Below are positions 1 through 5,948 of a stretch of DNA of 9,621 nucleotides, piece after piece (the first letter of the stretch is position 1; each line of letters starts with the position of its first letter). The notes below the pieces were generated by a model. That model saw only the letters and a list, made by a program, of their open reading frames with translations. It was not told the DNA's origin and searched no databases. Both the position numbers and the translations under genes were made by a program. Origin of the DNA: JAZDOT01 sp043798355 (lineage in GTDB: Bacteria; Patescibacteriota; Gracilibacteria; Peribacterales; Peribacteraceae); assembly GCA_043798355.1 (NCBI GenBank), contig JAZDOT010000012.1, forward strand, positions 1-9,621, given 5' to 3'.

Positions 1-82
1 CGGTCTTACCAGACCGTACCCATGTTTGTAGTTGAGCTTTCTGCTCATCCGTTGCTTCCAGAGAATTGGCTGCTGCTCGCAT
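1..82 (-). CDS. IS630-family transposase, N-terminal fragment
   Basis: The first 27 codons of a transposase run off the left edge. The visible protein starts MRAAANSLEATDEQKAQLQT and continues WVRSGKT. The pattern of a short Arg/Ala start, a Thr-Asp-Glu-rich turn, then a helix ending in 'VRSGKT' is typical of the helix-turn-helix N-terminus of IS630/Tc1-mariner-type transposases, which cut and paste at TA dinucleotides using a DDE nuclease domain (not visible here). The ATG at 82 was chosen because family homology begins there; the frame stays open upstream to a TAG at about 137-139 with no other ATG. No good ribosome binding site is seen. Whether the gene is intact cannot be judged from this window. 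Recognition rests on N-terminal pattern only. Confidence 0.72.
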   Translation of the reverse strand, partial: MRAAANSLEATDEQKAQLQTWVRSGKT

Positions 83-137
83 ATACCGATGATACCAGCC
101 CTCATTCAAATGTAAAGCTTTACTTGGGACAGAGCAC
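1..137 (-). mobile_element. End of an IS630-type insertion sequence (partial)
   Basis: The transposase start at 82 implies that one IS terminus lies just to the right. IS630 elements insert at TA. A TA occurs at 138-139, and the sequence reading leftward from it (GTGCTCTGTCCC...) would place the end about 55 bp before the start codon, a usual distance. The other terminus is outside the window, so the inverted repeat cannot be confirmed and the exact boundary is inferred. Confidence 0.45.
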
Positions 138-394
138 TAGACCCCTCGCCCGAGCGAGGAGCCTGTTGACTTTGCCCGGCCCTGGACAGGCAGACCAGAT
201 CACATCGTCTTGCGGCATGACACGTTCCTTTTAAACAGAGGAATGAAGTGAGTAGAGAGGGAAACTGATCCCGGCTCTACTTTGCTTCATGGGATCAGAA
301 GTCTCTCTACTGAACATGATGACAATGAACGAGCGAGTGAACGTACTCCGCAGGTCTCTACCCGTCAATTCAAGAGAAGCATCATTTCCTTTGC
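138..394. other. Gene-free stretch between IS end and cca
   Basis: No convincing gene is visible. Short open frames exist on both strands but lack ribosome binding sites and recognisable protein patterns. The stretch holds a GC-rich 6-bp hairpin (CCTCGC at 144-149 with GCGAGG at 154-159, tetraloop CCGA) and the larger hairpin system at 243-311. It lies downstream of the cca stop codon. It may be a remnant of a gene or structured RNA disrupted by the IS, but nothing identifies it. Confidence 0.5.
243..311. other. Competing hairpins (possible structured RNA)
   Basis: Two alternative foldings share the same left arm. Folding 1 pairs AGTAGAGAG (251-259) with CTCTCTACT (303-311), then after a 6/5-nt internal loop TGATCCC (266-272) with GGGATCA (291-297). 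Folding 2 pairs ATGAAG (243-248) and AGTAGAG (251-257) with CTCTACT (275-281) and CTTCAT (285-290). The two are mutually exclusive, as in attenuators, but no T-run or adjacent regulated gene is seen on either strand. Confidence 0.45.
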
Positions 395-1747
395 TTACGT
401 CATGTTCTTTATGAACGCCCTCGCTTCCGCCTTGCGCGTCACCTCCCCGCGCACCTGCGCATCATGGAGAAGCGTCAGCACTTCCCCGACACGCGATCCC
501 GGCGGGATGCCGAGGAGATCCATCACCTCGTCGCCGGAGAGGAGCTGCCGGGGCGGATGCGGACGCGAGTCGAGGAAGGCGTGGTAGTCCTGCACGATGC
601 GACCATAGAGCGTGTAATCCGATGGACTCGTCCCGGCGATGTCCAGCCACATGAGTTCAAGGAGCTCGTGGAACCACGGATGGTAGTACCAGTGCGCTTT
701 GCGCTCGGGGGGCATAGAGAAGAACGACCCCATCATCATGTGATGCTCTATGAGCCACTCCACTTTCTTCCTCTGTTTGTGCGGGCACTGGAGCCGCTCA
801 AGGGCAGCCCCCGCGAGCTCAGCGGACAGAGGCGCGTGCGCGTCAAAGCGGATGCGCTCCTGAAGCGAGAAGGACTGCGCTTTCCCGCAATCGTGGAACA
901 GGGCGGCCAACCGGACGTCGATGTCATGCTCTTCGAGAAAAGAGCGGAGGATCGCCATCGTATGATCCCAGACGTCGCCCTCGTGATGGAAATCCGCAGG
1001 CTGCGCGACTCCCTTGCAGGCGTAGAGTTCGGGGAGCACGAAGGAGAGAATGCGCGTCTCCCAGAGATCTTCGAAACCACGATCAGGATGCGGACCGAGG
1101 AGCAGTTTCTCCAGTTCCTCGAGCATACGGCTTCCGGAAAGGATGTTAACCGACGATGCATTCTCTAAGAGAGCCCGATACGTCTCCGGATGGTACTGGC
1201 CAGCGATGAGTGCGCGGAACCGGATGACCCGCAGCATGCGCAGCGCATCGTGCCGGATGCGCGTTCCCGGGTCACCGATGAAGCGGATGAGACGCTCCGT
1301 CAGATCGCTCGCGCCATCGAACGGATCGAAGAGTTCGCGGGAAATGGGGTTGAAGTACAGCGCATTCACCGTGATGTCGCGGCGCTCAGCATCCTTCTTT
1401 CGTGTGCCGAAAACGACGGACTCCGGATGCCGTCCGTCGGATGATTCGTCATCCTCGCGGAAGGTCGTCACTTCGAAATTGAAGCCCTGCAAGCGCACGA
1501 TCACACTCCCGAATTCCTTGCCTGTCGATCCGACGGTATTGGGAAAGAGTTTCAGCACATCGTCCGGAAGCGCCGCCGTCGCAATGTCGATATCCGCAGG
1601 AATGTGGCCGGCAAGCATGTCCCGCACGCATCCCCCCACCCACCATGTGTCGAAGCCGGCTTCGGTGAGTGCGACGACGACGTGGTAGGCCGATTCGCCG
1701 TACGTGCTTGCGAGAGTACGCGTGATGATCTCTTTAGGGATAGGCAC
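395..1747 (-). CDS. cca: CCA tRNA nucleotidyltransferase / poly(A) polymerase family, HD-domain type
   Basis: Adds or repairs the 3'-terminal CCA of tRNAs in the cytoplasm using CTP and ATP. The product is 450 aa from the chosen start. The class II nucleotidyltransferase head shows GGCVRDMLAG (38-47), the metal-binding pair in DIDIAT (52-57), RRDITVNAL (122-130, NTP selection region) and the RNA-binding stretch RIRHDALRMLRVIRF (163-177). A C-terminal HD phosphohydrolase domain shows HEGDVWDHT (255-263), LFHDCGK (283-289) and EHH (334-336). The frame is open further upstream to a TTG at 1807, but that extension only translates the heptamer repeat (residues like SIINSQFSIINS), so the GTG at 1747, giving (M)PIPKEIITR, is the likely start. 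No Shine-Dalgarno is visible. It is divergent from nfo across the repeat-filled 1748-1820 gap. The tRNA-Ala genes in this window already encode CCA, so here the enzyme may mainly repair tRNAs. Confidence 0.93.
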   Translation of the reverse strand: MPIPKEIITRTLASTYGESAYHVVVALTEAGFDTWWVGGCVRDMLAGHIPADIDIATAALPDDVLKLFPNTVGSTGKEFGSVIVRLQGFNFEVTTFREDDESSDGRHPESVVFGTRKKDAERRDITVNALYFNPISRELFDPFDGASDLTERLIRFIGDPGTRIRHDALRMLRVIRFRALIAGQYHPETYRALLENASSVNILSGSRMLEELEKLLLGPHPDRGFEDLWETRILSFVLPELYACKGVAQPADFHHEGDVWDHTMAILRSFLEEHDIDVRLAALFHDCGKAQSFSLQERIRFDAHAPLSAELAGAALERLQCPHKQRKKVEWLIEHHMMMGSFFSMPPERKAHWYYHPWFHELLELMWLDIAGTSPSDYTLYGRIVQDYHAFLDSRPHPPRQLLSGDEVMDLLGIPPGSRVGEVLTLLHDAQVRGEVTRKAEARAFIKNMT

Positions 1748-1752
1748 GATTG

Positions 1753-1787
1753 AATTGATAATTGAGAATTGAGAATTGATAATGGAC
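1753..1787 (-). repeat. Heptamer tandem array, cca side
   Basis: There are five consecutive 7-bp units in strict phase from 1753: AATTGAT, AATTGAG twice, AATTGAT and a diverged AATGGAC. The array ends 5 bp before the proposed cca GTG start at 1747. Read on the cca coding strand the units are ATCAATT or CTCAATT. It is inverted relative to the array at 1800-1834. Confidence 0.85.
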
Positions 1788-1799
1788 AGGTTCCAACCT

Positions 1800-1834
1800 A
1801 TTCTCAATTATCCATTATCCATGATCAATTATCC
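1800..1834 (+). repeat. Heptamer tandem array, nfo side
   Basis: Five 7-bp units are in phase from 1800, with consensus ATTNTCN: ATTCTCA, ATTATCC twice, ATGATCA, ATTATCC. This is the reverse-complement family of the array at 1753-1787, so the two form an inverted pair around a 12-bp centre. The array contains the only ATG candidate near the nfo start (1821) and ends one base before a TTG alternative at 1836. Confidence 0.85.
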
Positions 1835-2666
1835 ATTGCCTTCACTTCGCTTTGCAGTGGCTGGTTCCCCTCTCTCCACCCCCGCTCCCGGCGGCACCGT
1901 TGAGGGATTGCACCGGGCAAAAAAACTCGGCATTACTGCCATGGAGATCGAGTGGGTGCAGAACGTGCCGAAGAATCCGGAACGCATGAAAGAGATCCGG
2001 GAGACCGCTGAGAAACTGGATATCGCCCTGACGGTCCATGCGCCGTATTTCATCAATCTCAATTCGCCCGACAAGGGGAAACTCGCGGCGAGCAAAAAGC
2101 GCATTCTGGACGCTCTGCACATGGCGGAGCTCTGCTCTGCGCGTTCCGTGTGCGTCCATGCCGCGTTCAATCTGGGGCAACCTCCCAAAGTCGTTTTCGG
2201 GAATATCCGGCGCGCGACGGCAGAGATCATGACAAAGAAATCCCTGCTCTTCCCGCACGTGAATCTGGCCTACGAAACCATGGGCAAGGAAACGCAGTTC
2301 GGTACGCTCGAGGAGGTGCTCCGGATCAGTAAGGAATTTGGCCTCTACCCCTGTATCGATCCCGCACACATGCACGCACGCGAGAACGGCAAGATCAATT
2401 CCAGAGAGGAGTGGCATGCCATGTTCGATCTCTATGAAAAATACCTGGGGAAAAAATCCCTGAAGTGCGTCCACATGCACTACTCAGGCATCGCGTACAC
2501 AGCCAAAGGAGAGCGCAAGCATCTGCCCTTGCGAGAGAGTGATGCCAAGTGGAGAGATTTCCTCACTGTTCTTTTTGACCGGAAGATCGAGGGCATCGTC
2601 GTGTGCGAGAGCCCGGCAATGGAGGAAGATACTATGCTGATGCAAAAAACATTTGCGAAGCTTTGA
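1821..2666 (+). CDS. nfo: Endonuclease IV-like AP endonuclease (TIM barrel)
   Basis: Predicted to cleave DNA 5' of abasic sites in base-excision repair. The product is 281 aa from ATG 1821. It has the AP endonuclease 2 / xylose-isomerase-like TIM barrel with metal-ligand motifs in order: VHAPYFINL (His73), CVHAAFN (His113), YETMGKETQFG (Glu152), CIDPAHMHAR (Asp180, His183), CVHMHYSG (His218/His220), KHLPL (His234) and VCESPAM (Glu263). The order and spacing match the tri-metal site of the family; the sequence resembles the shorter archaeal-type branch more than E. coli Nfo. The start is ambiguous: ATG 1821 is a unit of the heptamer array, whereas TTG 1836 just after it would give (M)PSLRFAVAGSP, closer to the usual 'MRFGVAG' beginning. 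No Shine-Dalgarno is seen. The stop codon TGA lies inside the next heptamer array. Divergent from cca. Confidence 0.85.
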   Translation: MINYPLPSLRFAVAGSPLSTPAPGGTVEGLHRAKKLGITAMEIEWVQNVPKNPERMKEIRETAEKLDIALTVHAPYFINLNSPDKGKLAASKKRILDALHMAELCSARSVCVHAAFNLGQPPKVVFGNIRRATAEIMTKKSLLFPHVNLAYETMGKETQFGTLEEVLRISKEFGLYPCIDPAHMHARENGKINSREEWHAMFDLYEKYLGKKSLKCVHMHYSGIAYTAKGERKHLPLRESDAKWRDFLTVLFDRKIEGIVVCESPAMEEDTMLMQKTFAKL

Positions 2667-2721
2667 GCTTTGAATTGATCTGAAGATACTCACAGCTCAT
2701 AGCTCAAGACTCAGAGCTATT
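2659..2721. repeat. Heptamer tandem array between nfo and gap
   Basis: Nine 7-bp frames run in phase from 2659 to 2721. Clear units are AGCTTTG (twice, 2659-2672), AATTGAT (2673), AGCTCAT (2694), AGCTCAA (2701), GACTCAG (2708) and AGCTATT (2715); 2680-2693 is degenerate. The array begins in the last codons of nfo and covers its TGA stop. AATTGAT is the same unit as in the cca/nfo array. Confidence 0.75.
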
Positions 2722-2746
2722 GCACAAGGTTGATATTCGTTACAAT
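2720..2746 (+). promoter_or_regulatory. Possible sigma-70-type promoter for gap
   Basis: TTGCAC (2720-2725) and TACAAT (2741-2746) resemble -35 and -10 boxes, separated by 15 bp, shorter than the preferred 17. The -10 box sits about 25 bp before the gap ATG, so the leader would be short and lacks a Shine-Dalgarno sequence. Confidence 0.35.
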
Positions 2747-2770
2747 TATCGCAACTTTCCCCAGTCTCCA

Positions 2771-3775
2771 ATGAACATCGCCATCAACGGCTTCGGCCGC
2801 ATCGGTCGTCAGGTGCTCCGGATCATTCTCGAGAAACACCCCGATCTGAAGGTGGTTCTCATCAATGACCTCGTCGAACCCGCGACACTCGCGCATCTGC
2901 TCGAATTCGACTCCACCTATGGACATTTCAACTGCACTATCACCCTCAAGGACGGCTCTCTCGTCACCGACCACGGCACGATCAAGCTCACAGCGAGCAA
3001 AGATCCGTCCGTTCTCCCCTACAAGGAACTCAAGGTCGATCTGGTCCTCGAGTGCACGGGGAAATTTACCAAGCGGGAAGACGCGGCTATCCACCTCAAG
3101 GCCGGAGCGAAGAAGGTCATTATTTCCGCACCGGGTAAGGATGAACTGGATGGGACGTTCGTTCTCGGCGTGAACGAGGAAACGTACGATCCGAAGACGA
3201 TGCACGTGATTTCCAACGGTTCCTGCACAACGAATTCGCTGGCTCCGGTCGTCAAAATCCTCGATGAATCTTTCGGGATCGAACACGGACTCATGACGAC
3301 CATCCACAGTTACACGAACGATCAGGTCATCCTCGATGTCGCGCACAAAGATCTGCGCAGAGCACGCTCTGCGGGTCTGAACATGATCCCGACATCCACC
3401 GGCGCCGCCAAGGCCATCGGGCTCGTCCTGCCGAACATGAAAGGTAAATTGAACGGCCTCGCCGTCCGCGTCCCCACCCCCACCGTCAGTCTCACGGACC
3501 TCACGGTCCAGCTGAAGAAGAAGGCAACGGCCGAAGAGATCAATGCGGCATTCGAGAAGGCAGCCACTGGCAAACTCAAAGGCATTCTCGGGCTGGAGAA
3601 GCGCCCGCTCGTCAGCACCGATTTCAAGGGGGACACGCGCTCCAGCATCGTCGATGCGCTTTCAACGCAGGTGATCGGGGATTCGTTAGCGAAGGTCCTC
3701 GCATGGTACGACAACGAGTGGGGGTACAGCTGCAGATTAGCCGAGCTGGCTGCATTCGTTGGGAAGCAGATGTGA
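2771..3775 (+). CDS. gap: Glyceraldehyde-3-phosphate dehydrogenase, type I
   Basis: Catalyses NAD-dependent oxidative phosphorylation of glyceraldehyde-3-phosphate in cytoplasmic glycolysis (reversible). The product is 334 aa, the normal length. The Rossmann nucleotide-binding start is NGFGRIGR (6-13); Asp33 in LINDL is the residue that usually favours NAD over NADP. The catalytic loop is SNGSCTTN with nucleophile Cys152, slightly altered from the common SNASCTTN; the partner His179 is in TTIHSYTNDQ. The phosphate-binding STGAAKA (208-214), the VSTDFKGDTRSS segment (281-292) and C-terminal WYDNEWGYS (312-320) are all present. ATG 2771 was chosen because homology begins exactly there, although the frame is open back to a TTG at 2720. 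It runs toward dnaK, with only 25 bp between the stop codons, filled by hexamer repeats. Confidence 0.97.
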   Translation: MNIAINGFGRIGRQVLRIILEKHPDLKVVLINDLVEPATLAHLLEFDSTYGHFNCTITLKDGSLVTDHGTIKLTASKDPSVLPYKELKVDLVLECTGKFTKREDAAIHLKAGAKKVIISAPGKDELDGTFVLGVNEETYDPKTMHVISNGSCTTNSLAPVVKILDESFGIEHGLMTTIHSYTNDQVILDVAHKDLRRARSAGLNMIPTSTGAAKAIGLVLPNMKGKLNGLAVRVPTPTVSLTDLTVQLKKKATAEEINAAFEKAATGKLKGILGLEKRPLVSTDFKGDTRSSIVDALSTQVIGDSLAKVLAWYDNEWGYSCRLAELAAFVGKQM

Positions 3776-3777
3776 TG

Positions 3778-3807
3778 TAAGGCTAAGGCTAAGGTTAGGA
3801 TTAGGAT
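3778..3807. repeat. Hexamer tandem array between gap and dnaK ends
   Basis: Five 6-bp units: TAAGGC twice, TAAGGT, TAGGAT twice. It fills the gap between the convergent genes and covers the dnaK TAA stop codon (3801-3803). It differs from the other boundary arrays in having a 6-bp period. Confidence 0.85.
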
Positions 3808-5702
3808 TTCTTCTTCTTGTCCTTCCCCTTCTCTTCATCCACGACCTCGGCATCGACCACATCCTCTTTGCCCCCTTTTGCCTCTTTGGCTTTCGCCGAC
3901 TCGTAGATCAGTTTCCCGATCTCCTGACTCTCGGTCGCGAGCGCTTCCGTCGCCTTCTTGAGTTCTTCCGCCGAGGCATCCGCCTTCTTGAGGAGATCTT
4001 TGAGATCTGAAATTTTCGTATTGACCTTTTTCTTCAGTGCATCGGGGATCTTCGTATCCAGTTCCCGCATCTGCTTCGAAAGATTGAAGACGAGGCCGTC
4101 TGCGGTATTGCGCGCATCGATCAGCTCTTTCTTCTTCTTGTCCTCCTCGGCGTGGATCTCCGCGTCCTTCTGCATCGTGTCGATCTCTTCCTTGGAGAGT
4201 CCCGTCGAGCCCTGAATCGTGATGTGCTGCTCCTTGCTCGTTCCCTTGTCTTTCGCGGTCACATTGAGAATCCCGTTCGTATCGATATCGAAGATGACCT
4301 CGATCTGGGGCATACCGCGGGGAGAGGGCGGGATGCCGTCGAGAATGAAGCGCCCGAGGGACTTGTTATCCCCCGCCATTTCGCGCTCGCCCTGCACCAC
4401 GTGAATCTCGACGGAAGTCTGGCTGTCCGCGGCCGTGGAGAAGATCTGACTCTTCTTCGTCGGGATGCGCGTATTTCTCTCGATGAGCTTCGTCGCGACT
4501 CCGCCGAGCGTCTCGAGACCGAGCGACAGCGGCGTGACATCCACGAGCACGATATCCTTGTCGATGTCCCCGCCGATGACCCCTGCCTGGATGGCGGCTC
4601 CGATCGCAACCACTTCGTCCGGATTGACCCCCTTGTGAGGCTCCTTCCCGAAGACTTCGCGGACTTTCGCGATGACGGCCGGCATGCGCGTCATGCCTCC
4701 GACGAGCACCACCTCGTGGATTTCGTTCTTCGATAACTTCGCGTCTTTGAGCGCCGCCTCGCAGGGCTTCACCGTCCGCTCGATGAGGCCCGAAACGAGG
4801 GACTCCAGTTTCGCCCGGCTGAGCTTCAGGTTGAGGTGCTTCGGACCGGAGGCATCGGCCGTGATGAACGGAAGATTGATATCCGTTTCCATCGCGGACG
4901 AGAGCTCGATCTTCGCCTTCTCCGCAGCCTCTTTCAGGCGCTGGAGGGCGATCATGTCCTTGCCAAGGTCGATCCCCTGCTCCTTCTTGAACTCACTGAG
5001 GATCCACTCGATGATGATCTGATCGAAATCATCGCCGCCCAGCTGCGTGTCCCCGTTTGTGGACCGCACTTCGAAGTGGCCTTCGCCGGAGAGCTCGAGC
5101 ACCGTCACGTCGAACGTCCCTCCTCCGAGATCATAGACGATGATCGTGTGTTCCTTCCCCTTGTCCAATCCGTAGGCCAGCGCCGCCGCCGTCGGCTCGT
5201 TGATGATGCGGACGACTTCGAGACCGGCGATCTGCCCCGCTTCTTTCGTCGCCTGGCGCTGGGAGTCGTCGAAGTATGCCGGCACGGTGATGACGGCTTT
5301 GGAAACGGTCGTTCCGAGGAAAGCCTCTGCGTCCGTCTTCAATTTCTGAAGCACCTTCGCGCTCACTTCCTGCGGGAGCATTTCCTTGCCCTTGATGACC
5401 ACGCAGGCACGGTCCTCCTTGCCCGCCTTCACGGTGAACGGGAGGCGTCCCGCTTCTTTCTTCACTTCCTCGAACCGCCGCCCGATGAGGCGCTTGGATG
5501 AAAAAACCGTGTCTTTTGCATTGGTAATCGACTGACGCTTCGCTGCAACACCGACAAGGACTTCGCCGTCATCCTTGAAGGAAACAACGGAAGGCGTCGT
5601 GCGATTGCCTTCGGCATTCGCAATCACGGTCGGCTCTCCGCCTTCGATGACCGCCATGCAGGAGTTCGTGGTGCCGAGGTCGATTCCGATGATCTTTGAC
5701 AT
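3801..5702 (-). CDS. dnaK: Chaperone protein DnaK (Hsp70)
   Basis: ATP-driven cytosolic chaperone that binds exposed hydrophobic peptides, normally working with DnaJ and GrpE (neither is adjacent). The product is 633 aa, full length. The nucleotide-binding domain shows IGIDLGTTNS (5-14), NEPTAAALAYG (168-178), YDLGGGTFDV (190-199, Thr196 corresponding to the autophosphorylation site) and VLVGGMTRMP (332-341). The interdomain linker is around DVTPLSLG (388-395), followed by the substrate-binding beta domain (about 400-505) and helical lid (about 510-605). The tail EDVVDAEVVDEE keeps the acidic C-terminal motif and then ends in a Lys-rich stretch. Start ATG 5702 matches the family. No Shine-Dalgarno is present, but a strong promoter overlapped by a CIRCE operator lies just upstream, indicating HrcA heat-shock control. 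Convergent with gap, divergent from obg. Confidence 0.98.
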   Translation of the reverse strand: MSKIIGIDLGTTNSCMAVIEGGEPTVIANAEGNRTTPSVVSFKDDGEVLVGVAAKRQSITNAKDTVFSSKRLIGRRFEEVKKEAGRLPFTVKAGKEDRACVVIKGKEMLPQEVSAKVLQKLKTDAEAFLGTTVSKAVITVPAYFDDSQRQATKEAGQIAGLEVVRIINEPTAAALAYGLDKGKEHTIIVYDLGGGTFDVTVLELSGEGHFEVRSTNGDTQLGGDDFDQIIIEWILSEFKKEQGIDLGKDMIALQRLKEAAEKAKIELSSAMETDINLPFITADASGPKHLNLKLSRAKLESLVSGLIERTVKPCEAALKDAKLSKNEIHEVVLVGGMTRMPAVIAKVREVFGKEPHKGVNPDEVVAIGAAIQAGVIGGDIDKDIVLVDVTPLSLGLETLGGVATKLIERNTRIPTKKSQIFSTAADSQTSVEIHVVQGEREMAGDNKSLGRFILDGIPPSPRGMPQIEVIFDIDTNGILNVTAKDKGTSKEQHITIQGSTGLSKEEIDTMQKDAEIHAEEDKKKKELIDARNTADGLVFNLSKQMRELDTKIPDALKKKVNTKISDLKDLLKKADASAEELKKATEALATESQEIGKLIYESAKAKEAKGGKEDVVDAEVVDEEKGKDKKKKS

Positions 5703-5714
5703 AGAGAATGGGGG

Positions 5715-5741
5715 TTAGCACTCGATAGTTTAGAGTGCCAG
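5715..5741 (-). promoter_or_regulatory. CIRCE operator (HrcA binding site) of dnaK
   Basis: TTAGCACTC (5715-5723), a 9-bp spacer, then GAGTGCCAG (5733-5741). The consensus is TTAGCACTC-N9-GAGTGCTAA; the left arm is perfect and the right arm differs at two of nine positions. The spacer contains the dnaK -10 box, so HrcA binding would block RNA polymerase directly. No hrcA gene is in the window. Confidence 0.93.
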
Positions 5742-5755
5742 ATAGCATGAGTCAA
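5727..5755 (-). promoter_or_regulatory. sigma-70-type promoter of dnaK
   Basis: On the minus strand TTGACT (5755-5750) is followed by an exact 17-bp spacer and TAAACT (5732-5727). Transcription would start within the right part of the CIRCE element, leaving a leader of roughly 20 nt without a Shine-Dalgarno sequence. Confidence 0.8.
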
Positions 5756-5764
5756 TGGTTTTAA

Positions 5765-5799
5765 AGCGATCAGCGGACAGCGGACAGCGATCAGTAATA
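5765..5799 (-). repeat. Heptamer tandem array, dnaK side
   Basis: Five 7-bp units in phase from 5765: AGCGATC, AGCGGAC twice, AGCGATC and diverged AGTAATA. It lies about 10 bp upstream of the dnaK -35 box, so here the array is outside the transcript. It is the inverse of the obg-side array at 5914-5948. Confidence 0.85.
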
Positions 5800-5913
5800 T
5801 CAGGTATAGGATAGATTGATGTAAAAATTAGGCTATCATTCCAGCATGATCAGAAAGCCGTTTCAGGAGCTCCTTATCTGGCACTCACTATGCTTTACGC
5901 CTTCTACAGGAAA

Positions 5914-5948
5914 CTGTCCGCTCATCGCTAATCGCTCTTCGCTCTATT
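5914..5948 (+). repeat. Heptamer tandem array abutting obg start
   Basis: Five 7-bp units in phase from 5914: CTGTCCG, CTCATCG, CTAATCG, CTCTTCG and terminal CTCTATT. The last base is immediately followed by the obg ATG at 5949, leaving no room for a Shine-Dalgarno sequence. Same unit family as 5765-5799 but inverted. Confidence 0.85.

Noticed and set aside
120..218. Minus-strand 32-aa frame (MPQDDVIWSACPGPGKVNRL...)
   Set aside because: Overlaps the proposed IS end, is very short, and matches no recognised family.
361..371. CCCGTCAATTC, identical to part of the universal 16S rRNA primer site
   Set aside because: Only 11 bp match and the flanking sequence does not follow 16S rRNA in either direction; treated as coincidence.
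464..1688. Long plus-strand frames opposite cca
   Set aside because: Shadows of the well-supported cca gene; their translations are Arg/Ser-rich without domain patterns.
1753..1834. CRISPR-like array
   Set aside because: Units are 7 bp with no spacers; these are simple tandem repeats.
2720..2770. N-terminal extension of gap from TTG 2720
   Set aside because: GAPDH homology begins exactly at ATG 2771, and the extension contains a promoter-like sequence.
3778..3807. Telomere-like TTAGGA repeats
   Set aside because: Only two to five degenerate hexamers between two bacterial genes; no sign of a chromosome end.
4152..5501. Plus-strand frames of up to 221 aa opposite dnaK
   Set aside because: DnaK on the minus strand explains the region fully; the opposite frames arise from its codon bias.
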